From: Sulfurimonas sp.
Lineage (GTDB): Bacteria > Campylobacterota > Campylobacteria > Campylobacterales > Sulfurimonadaceae
Assembly (NCBI GenBank): GCA_027858865.1
Contig: JAQIBW010000026.1
Coordinates: 1-18,238 of the forward strand
DNA: 18,238 nt
Direction of reading: 5' to 3'
Positions 1 to 6,976 of the stretch are shown in pieces. The position numbers and the translations under genes were made by a program. How positions within the stretch are numbered: the first letter of the stretch is position 1; each line of letters begins with the position of its first letter. The notes beneath the pieces are model-generated. The model searched no databases. It was not told the DNA's origin and was given only the letters and a program-made list of their open reading frames with translations.

Positions 1-47
1 CAGACTAAGCTCTGTAGACTTTCCTCAACACTTTGAGTATAAAACAT
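1..47 (-). CDS. Possible N-terminus of a leftward gene, cut by the window edge
   Basis: On the minus strand an ATG at 47-45 opens a frame that stays open to the window edge and encodes 15 residues (MFYTQSVEESLQSLV). A GGA lies about 8 nt upstream as a weak ribosome binding site. The 'YT.SVEE.L..L' start resembles the extreme N-terminus of cation-transporting P-type ATPases, but 15 residues cannot prove this. A second ATG pair at 84-79 opens another frame that stops after 19 codons, so the frame from 47 is the better candidate. Confidence 0.35.
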   Translation of the reverse strand, partial: MFYTQSVEESLQSLV

Positions 48-201
48 AAACGATTTCCGTCTTATTTTTTTTATTATCCATCATCTTAAATCCCCTATAG
101 TGTATAAATATATAGTAGTTTAAATTATACCCTATTTGTAAGTGCTATACTTGATTGCTATAGCCTTTCATGCTATTATCTATTTTTAAAAAGGTTTTGT
201 C

Positions 202-1074
202 ATTTTACTTGCTCACATTTATCTCTCTATCGCCACAATCCTAATCGCTAGCTCTTTTTTAGTCTCAGCAGAACTCTCAGGTGTCATTGATTCTATTTCT
301 ATTACTTTGTACAGATTTTTTATTGCGCTTGTTGTTTTATCTGTTATTTTTGTAAAAAAAGAGTATCGCCAAAAATTTGCATCTACCTTTTGGAGAGGCT
401 CTGTTGTTGGTCTTTTTTACGCTTTATATTTTATCGGGATGTTTAAAGCCTTAGAGACAACCACTGTGTTAAATACAAGCACTTTATACACTCTTATACC
501 TCTTATTACTGCGATTTTATGTATTTTCTTTTTTAAAGAAAATATAAGTAAAAAGCAATTTTTAGTTTATCTTATCGCTATGGTTGGTACTGCCATTGTT
601 ATTTTTACAGCTGATATATCTTTGTTTTTGAGCTTTTCACTTAACTCTGGAGATGCAATATTTTTATTAGGCTCTATCTCTATGGCATTTTATTCTATAT
701 TTTTAAATGTTTTATATAGAAAAGATGACAAGTCTTTAGTTTTTGTCTTTAGCACACTTCTAGGTGGATCTATAGCTATGTTTTTAGCGATGCAAATTTT
801 AGACATCCCTTTAGAGTGGCATAAAATAGAGGGCGGACTCTTTTACTATGTACTTTACTTAGCAACTGCCACTACCATTATAACGCTCCTTTTATACCAA
901 AAAGGTGCAGCACTGCTTGGTTCTAAAAAACTTATGGCGTATCTTTATTTAAGCCCAGCTATTGTTGCTGTTATGTCATATTTTTGGAATGATACTTCCA
1001 TAACTGGAAGTGTTTTTTTAGGAATTTTAGTATCAATTTTTGCTACTATTATTTTATTAAAAGAGAAAGTATAA
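202..1074 (+). CDS. EamA/DMT-family permease with a non-standard start
   Basis: Inner-membrane transporter of the drug/metabolite (EamA) superfamily. The translation is a chain of hydrophobic segments with DMT-like features, including an early S-I-T-L-Y-R-F-F stretch and a loop with 'ALETTTVLNTSTL'. The substrate cannot be told. The first conventional start is TTG at 307, but the same frame is open from 190, and residues encoded upstream (LLAHIYLSIATILIASSFLV) form the expected first membrane helix. No ATG, GTG, TTG or CTG occurs in frame between the TAA at 187 and the TTG at 307. I therefore place the start at ATT 202, which has AAAAGG (189-194) 7 nt upstream and gives 290 residues, near the family's usual length. 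Alternatives are a TTG start lacking helix 1, or a lost base in the T5A5 run at 183-192. Family call good, start uncertain. Confidence 0.75.
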   Translation: MLLAHIYLSIATILIASSFLVSAELSGVIDSISITLYRFFIALVVLSVIFVKKEYRQKFASTFWRGSVVGLFYALYFIGMFKALETTTVLNTSTLYTLIPLITAILCIFFFKENISKKQFLVYLIAMVGTAIVIFTADISLFLSFSLNSGDAIFLLGSISMAFYSIFLNVLYRKDDKSLVFVFSTLLGGSIAMFLAMQILDIPLEWHKIEGGLFYYVLYLATATTIITLLLYQKGAALLGSKKLMAYLYLSPAIVAVMSYFWNDTSITGSVFLGILVSIFATIILLKEKV

Positions 1075-1106
1075 ACTCATCAAAATTTATAAACTAATGA
1101 GAGTTA

Positions 1107-1126
1107 ATATCAAAATCTGATATAAT
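1107..1126 (+). promoter_or_regulatory. Promoter and candidate operator of the metal-uptake operon
   Basis: A TATAAT box (1121-1126) lies 7 nt before the ATG at 1134, so transcription should start at or next to the start codon. A perfect inverted repeat, ATATCA-AAATC-TGATAT (1107-1123), overlaps the box. That is a natural place for a repressor to block RNA polymerase. A Fur-family regulator (Zur or Fur) would fit the operon, but the arms do not match a consensus I can name with confidence. Confidence 0.5.
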
Positions 1127-1133
1127 TGCACTT

Positions 1134-1403
1134 ATGAAACTAAGACTACTGATATCTATATTTTTTATCATTGCTACAACTGCGATAGCTATACACGAGC
1201 TTGAGCACATTAAAACCGGTGGTGGCAGCTCTTCATGTCAGGTGTGTGTCGTAGATGAACACTCTGTATCTGCTGATATCGTAGATGATTTTAAAGATGT
1301 AGAAGTTTTCAGATTTGAAAATATTGTTCTTACAAACTTAGTTCACTCCTTTCACATAAAAGATTTCTCTTACCAAAACCGCGCACCACCTTTTAAATCC
1401 TAA
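1134..1403 (+). CDS. Small membrane-anchored CxxC protein (DUF2946-like)
   Basis: An 89-residue protein and first gene of the metal-uptake operon. Residues 1-20 are a hydrophobic signal peptide or anchor. The exported part has a histidine-rich start (H21, H25), a C35-Q-V-C38 pair with H43 close by, and a C-terminal RAPPF motif. A short exported protein with a CxxC and a terminal 'RAPP' is the pattern of DUF2946 and related proteins often found beside metal transport genes. Metal binding through C35, C38 and the histidines is inference. The gene probably has a leaderless mRNA because its TATAAT box ends 7 nt before the ATG. The outer-membrane protein gene follows after 52 nt with no visible terminator. 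Confidence 0.6.
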   Translation: MKLRLLISIFFIIATTAIAIHELEHIKTGGGSSSCQVCVVDEHSVSADIVDDFKDVEVFRFENIVLTNLVHSFHIKDFSYQNRAPPFKS

Positions 1404-1455
1404 TTACTCAAAAATAAAAAACTATTACAAAAACAAAAATAATATTAGGATAATT

Positions 1456-2718
1456 ATGAAAAAAATATTACTATCAAGCACGCTTTGTGCTACAATCGCC
1501 TTTGGTGGAGCAAATGTGCTTCCAGTTGAAAAAAGAACTTTTACTCAGTCAAAATTTATACCAGATATTTCTCTAGTTATGGATGCATCTTTAGTTAGCA
1601 GAAGCGTAGAAGATGCTGAAGTAGCTCACTTAGAAGTTCCAGGTGTTGCACATGGTCTTTTAGGTTCTCACTCTCATGGTGGAAATACGCATACACCTTA
1701 CAATGCTAAAAATGGGTTCAACATAAACTATGCAGAACTTGTACTTTCTAGTTCAGTTGACCCTTTCTTTAATATGGAAGGTGTTTTTCACTTCAGTGAA
1801 GATAGTGTTGAGATAGAAGAGCTTTACTTCACATCAACTGCTTTAGGGTACGGGGCAAGAGTAAAAGGTGGAAAATTTAACTCAAACTTCGGTTACTTAA
1901 ATGAACAACACCACCATGCTTGGGACTTTGCTGATATGCCTTTGGTTTATGAAGCATTTTTAGGGATGCACGGCATCAATGAAGTCGGCGCACAAATTCA
2001 ATGGGCTGCTCCTACTGACACTTATCTTATGATAGGTGCGGAGATTCTTCAAGGTGAAAACACGCAGATGTTTGGTAAAGACAAAATAGGCACTTACACT
2101 TCACAAGCAGGTGCTCCGGCACTTTTTGTTGGTTATATTAAAACATCATTTGACATAGATGACACAACTATTTTAGGTGGACTCTCATACGCACAAGGAA
2201 CATCAAGAATAGACCATTCTGATGATGAAGAGCCTCATGTATTTAGTGGTGACTCTAAACTTTATGGAGCTGATTTAGTTATAAAAAGCTATCTTGATTC
2301 TTACAGCTTTATAAAATGGCAAAGTGAAGTCTTATATAGAGATATGGATGGAACTCAGTTTAACCTAAATCCTGCTGACACCACAGCTGTTCTAGCAAGT
2401 CCAACAGTTACAAAAAAACAAGCGGGTTTATACACTCAGCTAGTATATGGCATCAACAAAAGCTGGCACACAGGTGTTAGATATGACACTATCTTTCAAA
2501 ATGATGTTACGTCAAATGGTAAGAGTGTAGACAAGGGCAACAACTTTAACAAATACTCAGCAATGGTTGAGTACCACACAAGTGAATTTGCAAGATTTAG
2601 ATTACAGTATAATCGTAACAGTTCTTTGTACAATGAAGATGGAAACAGACAAGATATAGATACTCTAATCTTTCAAGTAAACATCTCTATTGGAGCACAC
2701 GGCGCTCACAGTTTCTAA
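1456..2718 (+). CDS. Histidine-rich outer-membrane beta-barrel, zinc-uptake associated
   Basis: A 420-residue protein with a signal peptide (about 1-19) and a terminal phenylalanine, as expected for a Bam-inserted outer-membrane barrel. The body alternates polar and aromatic residues like a porin. Two His-rich patches stand out: residues 66-79 (H66, H72, H74, H79) and Q-H-H-H-A-W at 151-156, with further His near the C-terminus. Similar proteins in zinc-regulated loci have been labelled zinc-regulated TonB-dependent receptors, but this one is short for a TonB receptor and I see no plug domain, so a porin-like barrel is more likely. AGGA (1447-1450) is the ribosome binding site. The znuA-like gene follows 10 nt after the stop, supporting a role in bringing metal into the periplasm. 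The zinc preference is inferred. Confidence 0.7.
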   Translation: MKKILLSSTLCATIAFGGANVLPVEKRTFTQSKFIPDISLVMDASLVSRSVEDAEVAHLEVPGVAHGLLGSHSHGGNTHTPYNAKNGFNINYAELVLSSSVDPFFNMEGVFHFSEDSVEIEELYFTSTALGYGARVKGGKFNSNFGYLNEQHHHAWDFADMPLVYEAFLGMHGINEVGAQIQWAAPTDTYLMIGAEILQGENTQMFGKDKIGTYTSQAGAPALFVGYIKTSFDIDDTTILGGLSYAQGTSRIDHSDDEEPHVFSGDSKLYGADLVIKSYLDSYSFIKWQSEVLYRDMDGTQFNLNPADTTAVLASPTVTKKQAGLYTQLVYGINKSWHTGVRYDTIFQNDVTSNGKSVDKGNNFNKYSAMVEYHTSEFARFRLQYNRNSSLYNEDGNRQDIDTLIFQVNISIGAHGAHSF

Positions 2719-2728
2719 GGTTTAGCAT

Positions 2729-3607
2729 ATGAAAAATATATTTTTATTATTATTACTTTTACCACTAACACTTTTTGCTCACATGAACATAGCTGTTAGT
2801 TATCCTTACATCGGTGCTATTACAAAAAGCATCGGTGGTGAGCATATTAACACTGTTGTTTTGGCAAAAGGAAACTGGGACCCACATTTTGTTGTTCCTC
2901 GTCCTTCATTTATATCAAAAGTAAGAAATGCTGATGCACTTATAATGAATGGTGGTCAACTAGAGATTGGTTGGCTTCCTCCTCTTATAAATAGAGCAGG
3001 AAACCCAAAAACAAATGTTGGAGCCAACACTTTTTTAAATCTTTCACATTATATTAAACTTATAGATAAGCCTTCAAATGTTGATCGCTCAGGTGGAGAT
3101 GTGCATCCTGATGGAAACCCACACTTTCATCTAGATCCTAACAACATTTTAGTTTTAGCAAAAACAATTGAAAAGTTTCTTATCTCCATAGATAGAGAAC
3201 ATGCTAATGTTTACCAAACTAACTATGAAAATTTCTCCGCTTCTTGGCAAGAAAAAATGAAAGGTTGGCAAGAAAAGATGGCTAGCAAAAAAGGTATGAA
3301 AGTTATACAGTTTCATAACAATCTAGCCTACTTTAACAAGGCTTATGGTCTTGAGAATATTGGTACGATAGAACCTCTTCCCGGAATTCCACCATCATCA
3401 AGACATATCATAAAAACTATAGAACTCATCAAAGATCAAAAGCCTTGTTGCATCTTACATGATGTTTATCACTCTACAAAAACGGCTGAATTTATTAGTG
3501 ATAAAACGGGTATAAAAATCATTTTGATGCCTCACGATATAGGTGCGTTAGAGACAGTAGAAGACTTAACTTCTCTTTTTGACTACCTAACTGGAGCTGT
3601 GCAATGA
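2729..3607 (+). CDS. znuA: Periplasmic metal (zinc)-binding protein of an ABC transporter, ZnuA-like
   Basis: Cluster A-I solute-binding protein that captures Zn2+ (or Mn2+) in the periplasm and hands it to the ABC permease. Its 292 residues begin with a signal peptide ending near F16-A17. Expected metal ligands are visible: H53 in W-D-P-H, H132/H134 in N-P-H-F-H-L-D-P, and H196 in Q-F-H-N-N; D245 or H248 in H-D-V-Y-H may supply the fourth. The long His-rich loop of many ZnuA proteins is absent and replaced by a short stretch with H126 (D-V-H-P-D-G). AAGG at 2717-2720, overlapping the previous stop codon, is the ribosome binding site. The gene overlaps the permease by 4 nt (ATGA), showing translational coupling. 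Zinc rather than manganese is inferred from the His ligands and His-rich neighbours. Confidence 0.85.
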   Translation: MKNIFLLLLLLPLTLFAHMNIAVSYPYIGAITKSIGGEHINTVVLAKGNWDPHFVVPRPSFISKVRNADALIMNGGQLEIGWLPPLINRAGNPKTNVGANTFLNLSHYIKLIDKPSNVDRSGGDVHPDGNPHFHLDPNNILVLAKTIEKFLISIDREHANVYQTNYENFSASWQEKMKGWQEKMASKKGMKVIQFHNNLAYFNKAYGLENIGTIEPLPGIPPSSRHIIKTIELIKDQKPCCILHDVYHSTKTAEFISDKTGIKIILMPHDIGALETVEDLTSLFDYLTGAVQ

Positions 3608-4347
3608 CAGATATATTTCTAGTTCCTATCGCGTTAGTTATCATACTTGTTATGATGCACGCGTGGTTTGGGATGAGAATCCTTCAAAAGGGTATCATCT
3701 TTACAGATTTAGCAATCGCACAGTTTGCAGCTCTTGGTTCTGCGATAAGTCTCGGTTACTTTCATTCAGAGTATTATTACGTTTTAACACTTCTTTTTGC
3801 TCTTATTAGTGCTTTTTTAATTGCTATTGCTTCTCAAAGAAAAATAAAACTAGAAGCCTTCATCGGTCTTCTCTATGTTTTGGGTGCTAGTGGTATTATG
3901 ATGGTTCTTTCTCATTCATCTGAGGGAATGGAGCATTTTAAATCTCTACTAGCAAGTGATATACTTTTTACTCCTGCTGATGATGTAATAAAGAGTTCTG
4001 TTATCTATGCTTTTATAGCTTTAATTATTTGGAAGGTTTATCCAAAACTAACAGGTTTTTTCAAAGAGCTAATGTTCTTCTCTTTGTTAGCACTAACAGT
4101 TAGTTCATCTGTTGCATTAGCAGGTGTACTTGTTGTTTTTGTACTTCTTATAGCTCCAGCACTTGTATCGACTTCACTTAAACTAAACAAATCACTTCTA
4201 AGTAGTTTTATTTTTGGATGGTTTTTTAGTATAAGTGCTATTATAATATCATACTATTTTGATCTTCCAACGGGTTACACCATAGTATTTTTAGGTGCAC
4301 TGCTTAGTTCAATAATAGTTTTATTTACTTCAAAAAAAATAGGATAG
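3604..4347 (+). CDS. znuB: Metal ABC transporter permease (ABC-3 family), ZnuB-like
   Basis: Integral inner-membrane permease that moves the metal delivered by the binding protein. It has 247 residues and about seven or eight hydrophobic helices. Family features include the early 'G-M-R-I-L-Q-K-G-I-I-F-T-D-L-A-I-A' stretch and a later 'A-L-A-G-V-L-V-V-F-V-L-L-I-A-P-A' stretch, typical of ABC-3 permeases for Zn2+, Mn2+ or Fe2+. It is about 10-20 residues shorter than many ZnuB proteins but looks complete. It overlaps znuA by 4 nt and is followed 2 nt later by the rhodanese gene. No ATP-binding subunit (znuC) is encoded in the window, so the ATPase must come from elsewhere. Confidence 0.85.
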   Translation: MTDIFLVPIALVIILVMMHAWFGMRILQKGIIFTDLAIAQFAALGSAISLGYFHSEYYYVLTLLFALISAFLIAIASQRKIKLEAFIGLLYVLGASGIMMVLSHSSEGMEHFKSLLASDILFTPADDVIKSSVIYAFIALIIWKVYPKLTGFFKELMFFSLLALTVSSSVALAGVLVVFVLLIAPALVSTSLKLNKSLLSSFIFGWFFSISAIIISYYFDLPTGYTIVFLGALLSSIIVLFTSKKIG

Positions 4348-4349
4348 TT

Positions 4350-4655
4350 ATGCAGTTTGCCAATGAGTGGACACAAAAAGAATTTTTAGAAAATAAGAGA
4401 GATTTAGAAGAAAAGGGAATTAAAGTTATTTTAGTTGACACGATTCTCTCTCCTATCGACAAAGCTGATACTGTAGTTTATAACCCTTTTGAACTCGCCA
4501 AAGAGCCAGAGGGAAGTGTTTTTGTATTTTACTGCGATAGTGGAAAAGCTACACTCGATAGACTAAAAGAGTACAAGCAAAAATTTCCCAAACACCACTG
4601 CATCTCCCTTAAAGGCGGCAGAGGATATTGGCGAAAAAATATGATGTTGCTCTAG
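4350..4655 (+). CDS. Rhodanese-like domain protein
   Basis: A 101-residue cytoplasmic single-domain protein. The segment F-Y-C62-D-S-G-K-A-T has the layout of a rhodanese active-site loop, with Cys62 as the presumed persulfide carrier after a hydrophobic beta strand. The ends 'V-I-L-V-D-T' and 'L-K-G-G-R-G-Y-W' match the start and end of the rhodanese fold. It may transfer sulfur or sense persulfide, but the substrate is unknown. Its ribosome binding site AGGA (4341-4344) lies inside the end of znuB, so it is the last gene of the metal operon. Its last 4 nt overlap the convergent diguanylate cyclase gene. Why a sulfurtransferase sits in this operon is unclear; a thiolate or sulfide link to zinc is possible. 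Confidence 0.7.
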   Translation: MQFANEWTQKEFLENKRDLEEKGIKVILVDTILSPIDKADTVVYNPFELAKEPEGSVFVFYCDSGKATLDRLKEYKQKFPKHHCISLKGGRGYWRKNMMLL

Positions 4656-5677
4656 TCTTTTGAAGTTACTAGGTTTCTACCTGCATCTTTAGATGTATAG
4701 AGAGCATCATCTGCTCTTTTTACAGTCACATCTGAGTTTGAGTCACTTTGTTTATACTCTGAGACACCAAAACTGCCTGTAATCTTGCCAATCACCTCAA
4801 ACTCATACTCTTCTATGGCAACTCTTAATTTTTCAGCTACCATATATGCCTGCTCGATGTTAGTCTTAGCACAGATGATAAGAAATTCTTCTCCACCCCA
4901 GCGACCTAAGACATCTATATCTCTAATATTGGATTTTAATACCTGAACTATATCTATTAAAATCTGGTCACCAACATCATGTCCATAGTTATCATTTATA
5001 GGCTTAAAGAAATCTATATCCATAATGATTATAGAGTATGTATCTCCATATCTTTTCGCTTTTTGTGTCTCTTGTGCAAATATATTTTCCAAATGTAATC
5101 TGTTATATATTTGGGTTAGGTTGTCAGCTATAGAAAGCTTTAGAGCATGTTTTTTATCTGTAATATCTTGACGTATTGCGCTATACCCTTCTATGTCACC
5201 TTTTTTATTTATGAGTGGTGTTATGGTGGCATCTACCCAATACTCAGAACCGTCTTTACATCTGTTTTTAATCTCACCTTTAAAGGTATCCCCTCTGGTA
5301 ATAGTGTCCCATAACTCTGTAAAAATTTCTTTTGGGGTGTCTGGATGCTTGAGAACTTTATGATTTTTTCCGATTAGTTCTTCTTTTTTGTATCCTGTAA
5401 ATCTACAGAGTGCTTCACTGACATCAGTAATATTACCATCCTTATCACTGTATGAGATTAGAACATGTTCATCTATAATATTTATATTTTTTTGAAGGTT
5501 TTTACTATACTTATTTATCATTTCATATCTATAAAGTAGTAAAAATAAAATAATGCTAAGAGCAAATAAAATAAACCAATGAAGTTCTATAGGTGCTTCT
5601 TGAAGGTTATATACATATAAAGGAGTAAAAATAAGTAGTAGCGGTATTGATTTAAACATATAATCATATATTTTCAT
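4652..5677 (-). CDS. Membrane PAS-GGDEF diguanylate cyclase
   Basis: Makes the second messenger c-di-GMP from two GTP. The 341 residues comprise two membrane helices (about 10-24 and 32-50) joined by a short loop, one PAS domain (about 68-175, with the Aer-like string V-L-K-H-P-D-T-P) and a C-terminal GGDEF domain (about 180-338). The catalytic motif is intact as G-G-E-E-F at 261-265. The inhibitory I-site R252-D-I-D255 lies exactly five residues upstream, so product feedback is expected. The PAS domain likely binds a cofactor or small ligand and gives redox or energy input; the ligand is not known. The TATAAT box on this strand (5688-5683) is only 5 nt from ATG, predicting a leaderless mRNA. 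It could supply c-di-GMP to the LapD receptor at 14343-16268; this is inference. Confidence 0.9.
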   Translation of the reverse strand: MKIYDYMFKSIPLLLIFTPLYVYNLQEAPIELHWFILFALSIILFLLLYRYEMINKYSKNLQKNINIIDEHVLISYSDKDGNITDVSEALCRFTGYKKEELIGKNHKVLKHPDTPKEIFTELWDTITRGDTFKGEIKNRCKDGSEYWVDATITPLINKKGDIEGYSAIRQDITDKKHALKLSIADNLTQIYNRLHLENIFAQETQKAKRYGDTYSIIIMDIDFFKPINDNYGHDVGDQILIDIVQVLKSNIRDIDVLGRWGGEEFLIICAKTNIEQAYMVAEKLRVAIEEYEFEVIGKITGSFGVSEYKQSDSNSDVTVKRADDALYTSKDAGRNLVTSKD

Positions 5678-5682
5678 ACTGT

Positions 5683-5688
5683 ATTATA
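5683..5688 (-). promoter_or_regulatory. -10 box of the diguanylate cyclase gene
   Basis: TATAAT on the minus strand ends 5 nt before the ATG at 5677. The predicted transcription start falls on or next to the start codon, leaving no room for a Shine-Dalgarno sequence. Confidence 0.5.
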
Positions 5689-5744
5689 CAGCTTATATTC
5701 ATAAATTTACTTTAATCCTTCAACTGCTTCTTATAATTATTTCA

Positions 5745-5750
5745 TATAAT
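5745..5750 (+). promoter_or_regulatory. -10 box of the DUF309 gene
   Basis: TATAAT at 5745-5750, with a second copy at 5732-5737, lies upstream of the ATG at 5772. The predicted leader is about 15 nt and contains TAGG (5762-5765) as a weak ribosome binding site. Confidence 0.45.
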
Positions 5751-5771
5751 ATAAGAAACTTTAGGTAAAAA

Positions 5772-6101
5772 ATGAACGAACAAAAACACGCCGAATTTCT
5801 AGAAGAGTTTATAAAGTGTTTAAATGGTGAAAAATACTACGAAGCACACGAGGCCTTAGAGAAAATATGGTTTCCTAGACGTTTTGAAGACAATAATGAA
5901 ATAAGACTCCTAAAAGGCTTTATAAATGCTTCTGTAAGTTTTGAGTTAGAAAGAAAAAATAAACTTCAAGCAAGCAAAAAAGTATGGAAAAACTATGTAA
6001 AATACAGACAATTTCTATATGAAATAGATTCACCGCATCTAAGCACATATCACTTCATCGCAAAAAATATTGAAAACATAAAAAATAAAACTTACCAATA
6101 G
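5772..6101 (+). CDS. DUF309 family protein
   Basis: A 109-residue, mostly helical cytoplasmic protein. The motif Y-Y-E-A-H26-E27-A-L-E30-K-I-W33 followed later by L-L-K-G-F-I-N-A-S-V is the signature of DUF309, whose conserved His/Glu residues suggest metal or ligand binding. The family's biochemical role is not established, so none is assigned. It is slightly short but has both helical halves. It has its own promoter, and 50 nt with a separate TATAAT box divide it from mscS, so the two are probably separate units. Confidence 0.8.
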   Translation: MNEQKHAEFLEEFIKCLNGEKYYEAHEALEKIWFPRRFEDNNEIRLLKGFINASVSFELERKNKLQASKKVWKNYVKYRQFLYEIDSPHLSTYHFIAKNIENIKNKTYQ

Positions 6102-6117
6102 TTCAACCATCACTCGC

Positions 6118-6123
6118 TATAAT
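6118..6123 (+). promoter_or_regulatory. -10 box of the mscS-DUF481 unit
   Basis: TATAAT directly after the end of the DUF309 gene, followed by AAAGG (6141-6145) 6 nt before the ATG at 6152. The predicted leader is about 22 nt. No -35 box is evident. Confidence 0.45.
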
Positions 6124-6151
6124 TCCAGAAAAATTTCACTAAAGGCTTTAA

Positions 6152-6976
6152 ATGGATATGTCAAACTACCTAGACATGGCTCTTTTATATGCAAGCGAAT
6201 ATGGACTAAAGATAATCGCGGCATTACTTATTTTCTTTATCGGTAAGATAGCTGTAAGAAAAACAACTACTATTTCTAGAAATCTTATGCTTAAAGCGAA
6301 AGTCGACCATACATTTGTTGAGTTTTTAGAAAGTATTGTTTACTTTGTTCTATTGATTGTAGTTATTTTAGCTTCACTTAATACCTTGGGAATAAATACA
6401 ACATCTTTTTTAGCTGTTTTTGGTGCGGCGGGTTTAGCAATTGGTTTAGCTCTTAAAGACTCCCTCTCAAATATAGGTGCTGCCGTTTTAATAATTATTT
6501 TCCGTCCATTTAAAGTTGGAGACACCATAGAAGCTGCTGGAATTACAGGTACAGTTAAAGACATAAATCTCTTTTCAACTATAATAGAACCTGTGGATAA
6601 AAGTATAGTTATAATTCCAAACTCATCTGTTATAAATGGAAATATTACAAACTTTTCACAAAGAAAAGAGCGTCGAGTTGAACACATTTTTGGAATCGGT
6701 TATGATGATGACCTGAAACTTGCAAAAGAGACTTTATTGGAGATTATATGCTCAGACGAAAGAATTTTAACTGAACCTGCACCACTTGTTGCAGTAAGTG
6801 AGTTGGGAGAAAGCAGTGTAAATTTTGTATTTCGCGCTTGGGTTAATACAGCTGATTACTGGGATGTACATTTTGACATATTAGAGAAAGTAAAACTTAT
6901 ATTTGACGAAAAGGGAATCTCAATTCCTTACCCTCAAATGGATATTCATACAAACAAAATAGAAGGAAAACAATGA
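6152..6976 (+). CDS. mscS: Small-conductance mechanosensitive channel, MscS family
   Basis: Inner-membrane channel that opens under membrane tension to release solutes during osmotic downshock. Its 274 residues are close to E. coli MscS in length (286). Two N-terminal hydrophobic helices (about 12-27 and 57-78) precede the Gly/Ala-rich pore helix with 'F-G-A-A-G-L-A-I-G-L-A-L-K-D-S-L-S-N', the clearest family signature. The cytoplasmic beta domain follows (P-F-K-V-G-D-T-I-E, then I-P-N-S near residue 155), and a mixed C-terminal domain ends 'I-S-I-P-Y-P-Q'. AAAGG at 6141-6145 supports the 6152 start, though ATG at 6158 is also possible. It overlaps the DUF481 gene by 4 nt (ATGA), so both are translated together. 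Confidence 0.92.
   Translation: MDMSNYLDMALLYASEYGLKIIAALLIFFIGKIAVRKTTTISRNLMLKAKVDHTFVEFLESIVYFVLLIVVILASLNTLGINTTSFLAVFGAAGLAIGLALKDSLSNIGAAVLIIIFRPFKVGDTIEAAGITGTVKDINLFSTIIEPVDKSIVIIPNSSVINGNITNFSQRKERRVEHIFGIGYDDDLKLAKETLLEIICSDERILTEPAPLVAVSELGESSVNFVFRAWVNTADYWDVHFDILEKVKLIFDEKGISIPYPQMDIHTNKIEGKQ

Noticed and set aside
170..244. 24-codon frame from ATG 170 ending at 244
   Set aside because: No ribosome binding site or family features; its only interest is as a possible frame-shifted beginning of the DMT gene.
1076..1101. CTCAT/ATGAG inverted repeat after the DMT gene as a terminator
   Set aside because: The stem is only 5 bp, AT-rich and without a T run.
6340..6687. Minus-strand open frame inside mscS
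   Set aside because: It lies wholly within a well-supported MscS gene and has no recognisable features.
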